From Kitasatospora purpeofusca (GTDB lineage: Bacteria; Actinomycetota; Actinomycetes; Streptomycetales; Streptomycetaceae): a stretch of 64,000 bases of DNA. The DNA is taken from positions 1-64,000 of the forward strand of contig NZ_JODS01000020.1 of NCBI RefSeq assembly GCF_000718025.1, written 5' to 3'. The notes below the pieces were generated by a model, which did no database searches, was not told where the DNA came from, and worked only from the letters and a program-made list of their open reading frames with translations. Position 1 is the first letter of the stretch. Each line of letters starts with the position of its first letter. A program made the position numbers and the translations under genes. Positions 45,322 to 53,011 of this stretch are shown here, piece after piece.

Positions 45322-46635
45322 ATGTCTGAGAAAGAGTCGAGCCCGGGCGGGTCCGGCACCGCGCACGGTAACTCCGTCGGAGACCCGGCCGACTCGCGGC
45401 CCGGCGGCCCGCTCCCGGGCGACGGCGAGTCGATCATCGTCCCCCCGGCGATCCTGCGGCAGCAGGCCGGCTGGGGCGGCACCGACGAGGCGCCGCGGAC
45501 GGGAGGGACCAAGACCGACGACGTCCCGCAGATCTTCGCGTCCACCGTCCGCCGCCAGGACGGCTCCGAGGCCGGGTACGACGAGAACCCCGGCAACGTC
45601 GGCCGCCTCGGTGTGATCCTCGGCACCGTCCTCGGCGTCCTGCTCATCGGCAGCGCCGTCACCCTGTACCTGGTGAACAAGGACGGCTCCTCCGACGACA
45701 GCACCGCCGCCAAGCCGGACACCGCCAAGTCCGCCCCGGCCACGCCGAGCGCCGAGCCCGTCCCGCCGATCAAGGACAGCGCCAAGGTGCTGCCGACCGT
45801 CACCGGCGACTTCGGCAAGAAGGCCACCATCGAGGTGCCGCCCGCCGACCAGGCCGACGGCAGCTTCGTGGTCAAGGTCCTCTCCGAGGGCAACGGCCCC
45901 AAGGTCGAGAAGAACTCCTGGACCTCGGTCGACTACACCGGCAAGGACTGGAACACCGGCAAGGACATCCCGTCCTCGTACGACGACAAGGGCAAGCCGC
46001 AGATCTTCCAGGCCGGCACCGACGCCCTCATCCCGGCGCTCGACCAGGCCGTCGTCGGCAAGAAGGCCGGCTCCCGGCTGCTCGTGGTCGCCCCGCCGGC
46101 CGCCGCCTTCGGCGCCCAGGGCAACCCCAGCATGTCGATCGGCGCGAAGGACAACCTGGTCTTCGTCATCGACATCCGCAACAGCAACGCCCCCGACGCC
46201 GTGGTCAGCGGCACCGTGACCCCGCCGCCCGCGGACTTCCCGCAGGTCAAGGACAACGGCAAGAAGCCCGCCGACATCACCCCGGTGCCCGGCGCCGCCG
46301 ACCCGACCGAGCTCAAGAGCCACGTCCTGATCAAGGGCGAGGGCCGCAAGGTCGAGAAGGGCGAGAAGATCCTCGTCCAGTACACCGGCGCGCTGTACAA
46401 GGACGGCAAGGTCTTCGACTCCTCGCTCAGCAAGGGCCAGGCCTTCTCCTTCCCGCTCGGCGGCGGCCAGGTCATCGCCGGCTGGGACCAGGGCCTGGAG
46501 GGCCAGACCATCGGCAGCCGCGTCGAGCTGGTCATCCCGGCCTCCCTCGGCTACAAGGACCAGGCCCAGGGCGACATCCCGGCCAACTCCACGCTGGTCT
46601 TCGTCGTCGACATCCTCGACGCCGGTCAGGGCTGA
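45322..46635 (+). CDS. Membrane-anchored FKBP-type isomerase, two domains
   Basis: A 437-aa protein with a disordered cytoplasmic N-terminus of about 90 residues (including SIIVPPAILRQQAGWGG). One membrane helix follows (about 93-116, VGRLGVILGTVLGVLLIGSAV), then a short linker and two extracellular FKBP domains. As in its upstream neighbour, the first domain is degenerate and the second is canonical (LVQYTGALYKDGKVFDSS, VIAGWDQGLEGQTIGSRVELVIP, GYKDQAQGDIPANSTLVFVVDIL). The two genes are clearly paralogous but use different membrane attachment (lipid versus helix). GGGGAG precedes the ATG. The conserved N-terminal motif suggests contact with a cytoplasmic partner. Confidence 0.92.
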   Translation: MSEKESSPGGSGTAHGNSVGDPADSRPGGPLPGDGESIIVPPAILRQQAGWGGTDEAPRTGGTKTDDVPQIFASTVRRQDGSEAGYDENPGNVGRLGVILGTVLGVLLIGSAVTLYLVNKDGSSDDSTAAKPDTAKSAPATPSAEPVPPIKDSAKVLPTVTGDFGKKATIEVPPADQADGSFVVKVLSEGNGPKVEKNSWTSVDYTGKDWNTGKDIPSSYDDKGKPQIFQAGTDALIPALDQAVVGKKAGSRLLVVAPPAAAFGAQGNPSMSIGAKDNLVFVIDIRNSNAPDAVVSGTVTPPPADFPQVKDNGKKPADITPVPGAADPTELKSHVLIKGEGRKVEKGEKILVQYTGALYKDGKVFDSSLSKGQAFSFPLGGGQVIAGWDQGLEGQTIGSRVELVIPASLGYKDQAQGDIPANSTLVFVVDILDAGQG

Positions 46636-46702
46636 TCCACTTTCGGGTGACAATGGTGTGCGTGTGACCTCCGGGTCCGGCCGCGTGGCCGGACCCGGAC
46701 GG

Positions 46703-46759
46703 GCGGCGGGCGCCCGTACCGTGGTCCGGAAAACGGACCGTGGTGCGGGCGCCCGCCGC
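46703..46759 (+). terminator. Long imperfect hairpin between FKBP genes
   Basis: Outer arms of 14 bp (GCGGCGGGCGCCCG and complement) continue into inner arms ending GGTCCG/CGGACC around GAAAA, with two internal mismatches. It probably terminates the upstream FKBP gene. Confidence 0.75.
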
Positions 46760-46798
46760 TTGGTCATGGACCGAACCAACCGTGAAACGAGGCATCAA

Positions 46799-47164
46799 GT
46801 GAGCAAGCCTGAGATCGACTTCCCGGTCGGCGACGCGCCGACCGAGCTGAAGGTCCGCGACATCGTGGTCGGCACCGGCGAGGAGGCCAAGCCCGGCCAG
46901 GTCGTCGAGGTCCACTACGTCGGCGTGACCTTCGCGACGGGCGAGGAGTTCGACGCGAGCTGGAACCGCGGCTCGACCTTCAAGTTCCCGCTCGGCGGCG
47001 GCCGCGTCATCAAGGGCTGGGACCAGGGCGTCGTCGGCATGAAGGTCGGCGGCCGCCGCGAGCTGGTCATCCCGCCGCACCTGGCCTACGGCAACCAGTC
47101 GCCGACCCCGGCCATCCCGGCCGGCTCGACCCTGATCTTCGTGGTCGACCTGATCGGCGTCTGA
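46799..47164 (+). CDS. Cytosolic FKBP-type peptidyl-prolyl isomerase
   Basis: A 121-aa single-domain FKBP. The GTG start (VSKPEIDFPVGDAPTEL) is preceded by ACGAGG. The active-site residues of the family are present: VHYVGVTFATGEEFDASW, FPLGGGRVIKGWDQGVVGMKVGGRR and IPPHLAYGNQSP...IPAGSTLIFVVDL. No signal peptide, so it acts in the cytosol. This form is the common actinobacterial FKBP encoded just upstream of pafBC. Its last codons and stop are the first unit of a 24-bp duplication. Confidence 0.96.
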   Translation: MSKPEIDFPVGDAPTELKVRDIVVGTGEEAKPGQVVEVHYVGVTFATGEEFDASWNRGSTFKFPLGGGRVIKGWDQGVVGMKVGGRRELVIPPHLAYGNQSPTPAIPAGSTLIFVVDLIGV

Positions 47165-47199
47165 GCACGCTGACCGATCGGCGTCCGAGCACGCCGACC
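47152..47199 (+). repeat. 24-bp tandem duplication covering the FKBP stop codon
   Basis: 47152-47175 and 47176-47199 differ at two bases. The first unit contains the TGA stop; in the second the TGA is CGA. Confidence 0.9.
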
Positions 47200-47204
47200 A
47201 CCAG

Positions 47205-47232
47205 GGCCGCACCCCGTCCGCGGGGTGCGGCC
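47205..47232 (+). terminator. Terminator hairpin after cytosolic FKBP
   Basis: GGCCGCACCCCG and CGGGGTGCGGCC, a perfect 12-bp stem with a TCCG loop. Confidence 0.85.
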
Positions 47233-47355
47233 CCGGTCGTTCCCCGGCTCGGCTTTTGCACCGCGTACCGCTACCGGTACGGTCGGTCCCGCCGGGTCCA
47301 CGACGCCCCGGCGGGCACACCCCGCGCGCGGCGCGGCACACCGGAAGGGTCAGCG

Positions 47356-48399
47356 ATGGCGATCGCCAAGGCAGAGCGGCTGATGAATCTCGCCCTGTGC
47401 CTGATGAACACCAGACGTCCGCTCTCCAAGAAGGAGCTGCGGGAATCCATCGAGGCCTACCGCGAAGCCTGGCAGCACAGCAGCGAGGAAGCCTTCAACC
47501 GGATGTTCGAGCGGGACAAGGACGACCTGCGCGAACTCGGACTGGTCATCGACGTCGACGAGAACGCCCTCGACGGCGAACTCGGCTACCTCGCCCGCGC
47601 CGACCGCAACCGCCTGCCGGAGATCGCCCTCGACGCCGAGGAAGCCGCCGCGCTCACCCTCGCCGCCCGCGTCTGGCAGCAGGCCAAGATGTCCGGCGCC
47701 GCCAGCGGCGCCCTCCAGAAGCTGCGCGCCGCCGGCGTCCCGTTCACCGAGACCGAGGGCCGACCCGCCCTCGAACCGCGCATCCCCGCCCGCGAGGCCG
47801 CGTTCGAACCGCTGCTCACCGCCGCCCGCGACCGCCGCCCGGTCACCTTCGAGTACCGCAAGGCCGGCGCCGCCGCCGCCCAGCAGCGCAGCGTCGAGCC
47901 CTGGGCCCTGGAGTGCTGGCGCGGCCACTGGTACCTGGCCGGCTGGGACCGCGACCGCGAGGACGCCCGGGTGTTCCGGCTCGGCCGGATCACCGGCAAG
48001 GTCCGCGCCCGCTCCGGCGCCTTCCTCGGCGCCGTGCCCGAGCACGTCGACGTCCGCGCCACCGTCGCCGAGTTCGCCGGCGAGGGCGCCACCGCCACCG
48101 CCGTCGTCCGGGTCCGCCGCGGCGCCGGCTTCCCGCTGCGCACCAAGGCGCTCGGCACCCGCCGGATCGACGACACCTGGGACGAGCTCGACATCCCCTT
48201 CGGCAACGGGCTCGGCGCCGACCTCGCCGAGTTCGGGCCCGACGTGCTCGTCGTCGGACCCGAGGAACTGCGGGCGGACGTCGTCGACCGGCTGCGCGCG
48301 GTGGCCGGCGCCGGTGCGACCGGCACAGCGGTGACCGGCGCGGGCGCGGCGGGCACCGCCGGGGTGGACAGGACCGAGACCGAGGACGTGCGGGCATGA
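47356..48399 (+). CDS. pafB: WYL-domain transcriptional regulator PafB
   Basis: A 347-aa regulator. N-terminal winged helix-turn-helix (AKAERLMNLALCLMNTRRPLSKKELRESI; ERDKDDLRELGLVI), then a WYL domain (FEYRKAGAAAAQQRSVEPWALECWRGHWYLAGWDRDR) and a C-terminal WCX-like extension. In mycobacteria PafBC activates the RecA-independent DNA damage response and does not itself take part in pupylation. The last 35 residues are an Ala/Gly/Thr-rich tail. GGAAGGG lies 6 nt upstream of the ATG. It overlaps pafC by 4 bp (ATGA), so the two subunits are made together. Confidence 0.95.
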   Translation: MAIAKAERLMNLALCLMNTRRPLSKKELRESIEAYREAWQHSSEEAFNRMFERDKDDLRELGLVIDVDENALDGELGYLARADRNRLPEIALDAEEAAALTLAARVWQQAKMSGAASGALQKLRAAGVPFTETEGRPALEPRIPAREAAFEPLLTAARDRRPVTFEYRKAGAAAAQQRSVEPWALECWRGHWYLAGWDRDREDARVFRLGRITGKVRARSGAFLGAVPEHVDVRATVAEFAGEGATATAVVRVRRGAGFPLRTKALGTRRIDDTWDELDIPFGNGLGADLAEFGPDVLVVGPEELRADVVDRLRAVAGAGATGTAVTGAGAAGTAGVDRTETEDVRA

Positions 48400-49352
48400 G
48401 CAACGCGATCGACCAGACCCGGCGGATGCTCTCGCTGGTCACCTACCTGCGCGAGCGCCCCGGCGCCGAGGTCGCCGAGGTCGCCCGCGCCTTCGGCATC
48501 AGCGAGCGCGAACTCATCGCCGACCTCAACGTGCTCCCGATGTGCGGCACCAGCTTCCGCGGCGGCGACCTGCTCGACATCGACACCGACGGCGAGCGGA
48601 TCTGGTGGCACAACGTCGACGACGTCGCCCAGCCGCTGCGCCTCGCCGCCGACGAGGCGACCGCACTGCTGGTCGCCGCCCGCGCCGTGGCCGGCCTGCC
48701 CGGCCTGCGGGCCGGCGACCGCGAGGCCCTCACCCGGGCCGTCGCCAAGATCGAGAACGCGGCGGGGGAGAGCGCCGAGGGCAGCGCCCGGGTCGGCGTC
48801 ACCTTCGAGGCCGAGAGCCACGTCTTCGCCGACATCGACCGCGCCCTCAGCGAGGGCCGCCGGCTCTGGCTGCGCTACTACTCGCACGGGCGCGGCGGCA
48901 TGACCGAGCGCGAGGTCGACCCGATCCGGCTGCTCACCGAGGGCCACACCTACCTCGAGGCCTGGTGCCGGACCTCCGAGGACCACCGGATGTTCCGGCT
49001 CGACCGGGTCGCCGAGATCAAGGTCCTGGACGTCCCCGCCGACCCGCCCAAGCGCGAGCCGCGCGACCTCTCCGGCGGACTGGTCAACCCCTCCGCCGAC
49101 GACCCCGAGGTCGTCGTCGAGGTCTCCTCCGGCGGGCGCTGGGTCGCCGAGTACTACACCCACGACCACGCCGAGGAACTGCCCGACGGCGGACTGCGGA
49201 TCACCCTGCGCAGCGCCGACCCCTCGCAGCTGCGCCCGCTGGCCCTGCGGCTCGGCCGGGACGGGCGGATCGTCTCCCCGCCCGCGCTGGTCGAGCAGGC
49301 GCGGGCCGCGGCGCTGGAGGCGCTCGCCCACTACGGTGACGGGCTGGTCTGA
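48396..49352 (+). CDS. pafC: WYL-domain transcriptional regulator PafC
   Basis: A 318-aa partner of PafB with the same layout: winged HTH (MLSLVTYLRERPGAEVAEVARAFGISERELIADLNVL), WYL domain (LWLRYYSHGRGGMTEREVDPIRLLTEGHTYLEAWCRTSEDHRMFRLDRV, shown here as landmarks only) and a WCX-like C-terminal domain. Start codon overlaps the pafB stop. The zinc-ribbon gene begins 3 bp after its stop, so the operon extends at least to 49586. Confidence 0.94.
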   Translation: MSNAIDQTRRMLSLVTYLRERPGAEVAEVARAFGISERELIADLNVLPMCGTSFRGGDLLDIDTDGERIWWHNVDDVAQPLRLAADEATALLVAARAVAGLPGLRAGDREALTRAVAKIENAAGESAEGSARVGVTFEAESHVFADIDRALSEGRRLWLRYYSHGRGGMTEREVDPIRLLTEGHTYLEAWCRTSEDHRMFRLDRVAEIKVLDVPADPPKREPRDLSGGLVNPSADDPEVVVEVSSGGRWVAEYYTHDHAEELPDGGLRITLRSADPSQLRPLALRLGRDGRIVSPPALVEQARAAALEALAHYGDGLV

Positions 49353-49355
49353 GCC

Positions 49356-49586
49356 GTGGAGCCCGGTACCAGATTCAAGGTGTACTGCTCCGAGTGCCGG
49401 GAGAAGGTGGAGGTGCCCGCCGAGGGCTTCCGCCTGACCTTCGGCCGGACGGCGGACCGGACGCACTACAGCTTCTCCTGCCCGCTGTGCGGGGCGGCGG
49501 TGCGCAAGCCGGCCGGGGAGAAGATCGTCGCGGCGCTGACCGAGGCCGGGGTGCGGACGATGCGGCTGGTGCCGGCCGAGCAGTGA
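49356..49586 (+). CDS. Small zinc-ribbon protein in the pafBC operon
   Basis: A 76-aa protein. The GTG start lies 3 bp after the pafC stop. Two CxxC knuckles, VYCSEC and FSCPLC, about 30 residues apart form a zinc ribbon; between them is a basic/aromatic stretch (RLTFGRTADRTHYS). The C-terminal helix is KIVAALTEAGVRTMRLVP. No family name is known to me. Its coupling to pafBC suggests a part in the same damage response or a general nucleic-acid-binding function; this is inference. Confidence 0.85.
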   Translation: MEPGTRFKVYCSECREKVEVPAEGFRLTFGRTADRTHYSFSCPLCGAAVRKPAGEKIVAALTEAGVRTMRLVPAEQ

Positions 49587-49640
49587 ACCGGGGGCGGGTC
49601 CCGGGCCGTGCGCGCCGGTGTCCCGACCGCGTGCGCCGGT

Positions 49641-49697
49641 TTCGGGCGGCGCACGCCCGGGTTCGGGCGGCGCACGCCCGGGTTCGGGCGGCGCGCT
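49641..49697 (+). repeat. 21-bp tandem repeat, about 2.5 copies
   Basis: TTCGGGCGGCGCACGCCCGGG at 49641 and 49662 is identical; a third partial copy starts at 49683 and decays after 12 bases. It lies directly upstream of the promoter of the small membrane protein gene. Confidence 0.85.
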
Positions 49698-49717
49698 CCG
49701 GAGCGGGGGCGGGCCGA

Positions 49718-49723
49718 TAGGGT
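49718..49723 (+). promoter_or_regulatory. -10 element (TAGGGT), leaderless start
   Basis: TAGGGT, 6-nt spacer GGGGCC, ATG at 49730. No separate ribosome site. Confidence 0.55.
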
Positions 49724-49729
49724 GGGGCC

Positions 49730-49909
49730 ATGTCCTGGATGCCCGTCGCCGCAGTCCTCCTCGTCACCGCCGGCCTGCTGGTGCTCGGCGTCCTCGCGGT
49801 CCGGCTCTGGCTGGACGTGCGGGCGCTGGCCAAGGGAGTGGACACCGCCTCCCGGGCACTGGCCGAGGCGGCCGAGGACCTCGCGGCCTCGGCGGCGGCC
49901 CGGCCCTGA
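49730..49909 (+). CDS. Small single-helix membrane protein, unknown
   Basis: A 59-aa protein that short-ORF cutoffs would miss. MSWMPVAAVLLVTAGLLVLG opens a membrane helix (about 4-28), followed by an amphipathic helix (LWLDVRALAKGVDTASRALAEAAEDL). The codon third positions are almost all G or C, and a -10 element sits at leaderless distance. The layout of one helix plus amphipathic helix resembles TatA-like and DivIVA-partner small proteins. It lies 191 bp upstream of tatA in the same direction, so a link to the Tat system is possible but unproven. Confidence 0.7.
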   Translation: MSWMPVAAVLLVTAGLLVLGVLAVRLWLDVRALAKGVDTASRALAEAAEDLAASAAARP

Positions 49910-50100
49910 GCCCGGGGTCCGCGGACGCGGGGGGCTGCTGCTCGCGCGCAGGGGCGCGTTACGCTCTCAGATGGCCCCTGAGAACGAACGGGGGGCCGCT
50001 GTCCTGTTCGGGCGGCCGTCGTCACGGTGTCATCCGCAGCGGTTACCATCCCCGCAGCGAGCGGCCCGGTCGGTGCCGCCGAAACTGAAGGTGGTCGAGC

Positions 50101-50433
50101 ATGCGGGTCTCGTTCACCGCGATCCTGGTGGTCGCGGTCATTGCCATTGTGCTCTTCGGCGCCAAGCGGCTGCCGGACCTGGCGCGCTCGCTCGGCCAGT
50201 CGGCCCGGATCCTCAAGAGCGAGGCCAAGGCGATGCGCACCGACGGCTCCGCCGACACCCCGGCCGCGCCCGCCCCGGCGGCGGCCGAGGGCGTCGCCGC
50301 GAAGACCATCCAGTCCGCCCCGGGTGCCTCCGCGAGCGCCCGCCCGGTGAGCGAGCAGCCGACCGGCCAGTCCGCGGGGCAGTCCGCCGGACCGTCCGCG
50401 AGCCAGTCCGCCCCGGAGGGCGGGGCGCGCTGA
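50101..50433 (+). CDS. tatA: Twin-arginine translocase subunit TatA
   Basis: A 110-aa pore-forming subunit. One N-terminal membrane helix (ILVVAVIAIVLFG), then the family hinge FGAKRLPDLARSLGQSARI and an amphipathic helix with KSEAKAM. The long Ala/Ser/Pro/Gln tail is disordered, with repeats of the GQSAG/PSASQSAP kind. GAAGGTGG precedes the ATG. It lies 70 bp upstream of tatC, and the pair forms the Tat export machinery with TatB encoded elsewhere, as in other streptomycetes. Confidence 0.96.
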   Translation: MRVSFTAILVVAVIAIVLFGAKRLPDLARSLGQSARILKSEAKAMRTDGSADTPAAPAPAAAEGVAAKTIQSAPGASASARPVSEQPTGQSAGQSAGPSASQSAPEGGAR

Positions 50434-50503
50434 GCGCGCGGCACACGCCACCACTGGGGGCCCGTCGACCGGCGGGCCCCGACGCACAAGTTGAGGACCG
50501 GGG

Positions 50504-51445
50504 TTGAGCAAGCTCACGAAGGCGCCGAAGACGGCCAAGGATCCCGAGGGGCGGATGGCCCTCGCCGACCACCTGCGGGAACTGCGGAACCGCGTGGTCA
50601 AGTCGGTGCTGGCGATCGTGCTGTTCACGATCGTCGCGCTGATCTTCCACAAGCAGATCGAGACACTGCTGCTCAAGCCGCTGCCGCAGTGCACCCCGGA
50701 CACCATCGCGTCCACCAAGGGCCGGTGCGCCCAGGTCTCGACCATCGGTCTGACCGCGGGCTTCAACTGGATGCTCAAGGTCGCCCTGACCGCGGGTGTG
50801 GTCGCGACCGTCCCGGTCTGGCTGTACCAGCTGTGGGCCTTCGTGGCGCCCGGTCTGCACAAGCACGAGCGCAAGTACACCGTCATCTTCATGGCCTGTG
50901 GCGCGCCGCTGTTCCTGGCCGGTGTGACGCTGGCGATCCTGCTGCTGCCGCTGACCGTCGAGGTCCTGATCTCGTTCACCCCGAACGAGACCGTGCCGAT
51001 CCTGCCGCCGGCGGACTACTTCGACATCGCCACCCGGCTGGTGATGGTGTTCGGCCTGGCCTTCGAGTTCCCGCTGCTGCTGGTCATGCTGAACCTGGTC
51101 GGCGTCGTCACCGGCAAGCGGCTGCTCAGCTGGTGGCGCGGCATGGTGATGGGCATCACCGTGTTCGCGGCCTTCGCGACGCCGAGTGCCGACCCGCTGA
51201 GCATGCTGGCGCTGGCCGCGCCGATCTGGGGTCTGTACTTCATCGCAGTCGGTGTGGCGATGCTGAACGACCGGCGCCGGGCCCGGCGCAACCCCGACCT
51301 CGCGCTGGACGACGAGGAGGCCTCGCACGTGGACCTGTCGGTGGCGCCGGTCGCCGGGGCCGAGGCGATCGAGGCCTCCGCCACGCCGAGCGCCTCCGGC
51401 CATGTGCCGGCCGCGCGGACCGAGCAGATGGACGACATCACCTGA
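50504..51445 (+). CDS. tatC: Twin-arginine translocase subunit TatC
   Basis: A 313-aa receptor subunit with six membrane helices. TTG start at 50504 with GAGGA upstream; no ATG fits. Family signatures: MALADHLRELRNRVVKSVL at the N-terminus, WLYQLWAFVAPGLHKHERKY, the periplasmic region before PADYFDIATRLVMVFGLAFEFPLLLV, and RLLSWWRGMVMGITVFAAFATPSADPLSM. It binds the twin-arginine signal of folded export substrates such as the dioxygenase at 19272. The C-terminal 50 residues are an acidic cytoplasmic tail. A canonical terminator with T-run follows. Confidence 0.97.
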   Translation: MSKLTKAPKTAKDPEGRMALADHLRELRNRVVKSVLAIVLFTIVALIFHKQIETLLLKPLPQCTPDTIASTKGRCAQVSTIGLTAGFNWMLKVALTAGVVATVPVWLYQLWAFVAPGLHKHERKYTVIFMACGAPLFLAGVTLAILLLPLTVEVLISFTPNETVPILPPADYFDIATRLVMVFGLAFEFPLLLVMLNLVGVVTGKRLLSWWRGMVMGITVFAAFATPSADPLSMLALAAPIWGLYFIAVGVAMLNDRRRARRNPDLALDDEEASHVDLSVAPVAGAEAIEASATPSASGHVPAARTEQMDDIT

Positions 51446-51467
51446 TCCGTCACGGGTGATCCCGCCG

Positions 51468-51506
51468 AGCCCCGGTCCGCCGTTTTGCGGTGGACCGGGG
51501 CTTTTT
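51468..51506 (+). terminator. Intrinsic terminator after tatC
   Basis: AGCCCCGGTCCGCC and GGTGGACCGGGGCT pair around GTTTTGC and are followed by TTTTT. This is the most classical terminator in the window and marks the border to the hydroxyproline cluster. Confidence 0.92.
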
Positions 51507-51539
51507 GGTGCGACTCGCCCGTTCGTACTCCCGGCCGTC

Positions 51540-51570
51540 TTGGCAGGTTCGATGGCATGTGACATATTAC
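51540..51570 (+). promoter_or_regulatory. Promoter and GntR-type operator of the dehydrogenase beta gene
   Basis: TTGGCA (51540-51545) and CATATT/TATTAC (51563-51570) form a promoter for the GTG at 51575. ATGTGACAT (51557-51565), palindromic about its central G, lies between the two boxes; extended to GTGACATATTA it matches the sites at 54946 and 62689. Confidence 0.65.
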
Positions 51571-51574
51571 TGCC

Positions 51575-52744
51575 GTGTCCCACTCACAGAGACTCCCGGA
51601 TGTCGTGGTGGTCGGAGCCGGCGTCGTCGGCGCCGCCTGCGCGTACTACGCCGCGCGGGCCGGACTCGCCGTCGACGTCGTCGACCGCGGCCCGGTCGCC
51701 GGCGGCACCACCGGCGCCGGCGAGGGAAACCTGCTCGTCTCCGACAAGGAGCCCGGTCCCGAACTCGACCTCGCCCTGTACTCCGGCGGGCTCTGGCGCG
51801 AACTCGCCGCCGAGTTCGGTGCCGCCGTCGAGTACGAGGACAAGGGCGGCCTGGTGGTCGCCGGTACGCCCGAACGGCAGGAGGCGCTGCGCGCCTTCGC
51901 GGCCGGGCAGGCCGGCTCCGGCGTCCTCGCCGAGGAGATCCCCGGCGAGCGGCTCCACGAACTGGAGCCGCACCTCGCCCCGGGGCTGGCCGGAGGATTC
52001 CACTACCCCCAGGACTCCCAGGTCCAGCCCGCCCTGGCCGCCGCCCACCTGCTGCGTGCCGCGCGCCGCGCGGGTGCCCGGCTGTTCACCGGCGAGGCCG
52101 TCCGGGCGCTGCGGATCGGTGCCGACGGTGCCGTCCGCGGGGTCGAGACCGAGCGACGGCGGCTGGACACGGCCGCCGTGGTCAACGCCGCCGGCACCTG
52201 GGGCGGCGAGCTGGCCGCGCTGGCCGGCGTCGGGCTGCCGGTGCTGCCGCGGCGCGGGTTCGTCCTGGTGACCGAGCCGCTGCCGAGGATCGTCCGGCAC
52301 AAGGTGTACGCCGCCGACTACGTCGCCGATGTGGCCAGCGGCTCCGCCGCCCTGCAGACCTCGGCCGTGGTCGAGGGGACGCCGGGCGGGCCGGTGCTGA
52401 TCGGCGCCAGCCGCGAGCGGGTCGGCTTCGACCGCACCCTCTCGGTCGAGGTGCTGCACCGGCTGGCGGCCCAGGCGGCCGCGCTCTTCCCGGTGCTGGC
52501 CGGGGTGAACGTGATGCGCGCCTACCGGGGCTTCCGTCCGTACCTCCCGGACCACCTGCCCGCGATCGGCGCCGACCCCCGGGTGCCCGGTCTGTACCAC
52601 GCCTGCGGCCACGAGGGCGCCGGCATCGGGCTGGCCCCGGGCACCGGGGCGCTGATCGCCCAGCAGCTCACCGGCAAGGACCCGGAACGCGACCTCGCGC
52701 CCTTCCGGCCCGACCGCTTCCCGGCGGCGGAGGCCGCGGCCTGA
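51575..52744 (+). CDS. FAD-dependent D-hydroxyproline dehydrogenase, beta-like (DAO-fold) subunit
   Basis: A 389-aa D-amino-acid-oxidase-fold flavoprotein. FAD site VVVVGAGVVGAACAYYAARAGLAVDVVDRG at the N-terminus (landmark GAGVVG), GTTGAGEGNLL, VVNAAGTWGGELAALAG and a C-terminal GHEGAGIGLAPGTGALIA closing the flavin site. The two partners downstream, a small 2Fe-2S protein and a large FAD/NAD-fold protein, match the heteromeric cis-4-hydroxy-D-proline dehydrogenase known from Pseudomonas and Azospirillum. There it oxidises the D-imino acid to 1-pyrroline-4-hydroxy-2-carboxylate. GTG start appears leaderless. It is separated from its partners by an unusual repeat-filled 267-bp gap. Another D-amino acid or sarcosine-like substrate cannot be excluded. 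Confidence 0.8.
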   Translation: MSHSQRLPDVVVVGAGVVGAACAYYAARAGLAVDVVDRGPVAGGTTGAGEGNLLVSDKEPGPELDLALYSGGLWRELAAEFGAAVEYEDKGGLVVAGTPERQEALRAFAAGQAGSGVLAEEIPGERLHELEPHLAPGLAGGFHYPQDSQVQPALAAAHLLRAARRAGARLFTGEAVRALRIGADGAVRGVETERRRLDTAAVVNAAGTWGGELAALAGVGLPVLPRRGFVLVTEPLPRIVRHKVYAADYVADVASGSAALQTSAVVEGTPGGPVLIGASRERVGFDRTLSVEVLHRLAAQAAALFPVLAGVNVMRAYRGFRPYLPDHLPAIGADPRVPGLYHACGHEGAGIGLAPGTGALIAQQLTGKDPERDLAPFRPDRFPAAEAAA

Positions 52745-52754
52745 GGGGGGTGCC

Positions 52755-52808
52755 GTGCACTTTGCAAAGTGTGCGAGGACTTTGCAAAGTGCACTTTGCA
52801 AAGTGCAC
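52755..52808 (+). repeat. Three copies of the palindrome ACTTTGCAAAGT
   Basis: Copies lie at 52755-52774, 52779-52792 and 52789-52808. The last is a perfect 20-bp palindrome, GTGCACTTTGCAAAGTGCAC. Copies 2 and 3 share four bases (GTGC), so the centres are 20 and 13 bp apart. The array starts 11 bp after the stop of the beta gene. It looks like a clustered binding site for a dimeric regulator. Confidence 0.85.
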
Positions 52809-52841
52809 GGCCACCCGCAGGACGGAGACGGACGCCCCGGA

Positions 52842-52921
52842 GGGCCGCGTACCCGACGGGACGTGCACCCGAAGAGACGTGCACCCGAAGGGACGCGTGC
52901 CGGTAGGGCCGCGTACCGGCA
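52842..52921 (+). repeat. Five imperfect 16-bp tandem repeats
   Basis: Units begin at 52842, 52858, 52874, 52890 and 52906 and follow the pattern GGGacGtGcACCCGAA (for example GGGACGTGCACCCGAA at 52858). The inner two are nearly identical and the outer ones are diverged. The 16-bp period is not a multiple of three, so it is not a coding repeat. Confidence 0.85.
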
Positions 52922-53011
52922 GGCCTGTGGGCCCCTCGGGCCCCTGGGTCCGTCGGTGCCCCCTCGACAACCCCACGATCGGCTCGTGAGCTGAACGGAG
53001 AACCCCCACCC

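Noticed and set aside
52755..52921. A CRISPR array
   Set aside because: The palindromes are adjacent or overlapping without spacers and the 16-bp units are direct tandem repeats. No cas gene is present; the nearest iron-sulfur nuclease (31856) is RecB-family and far away.
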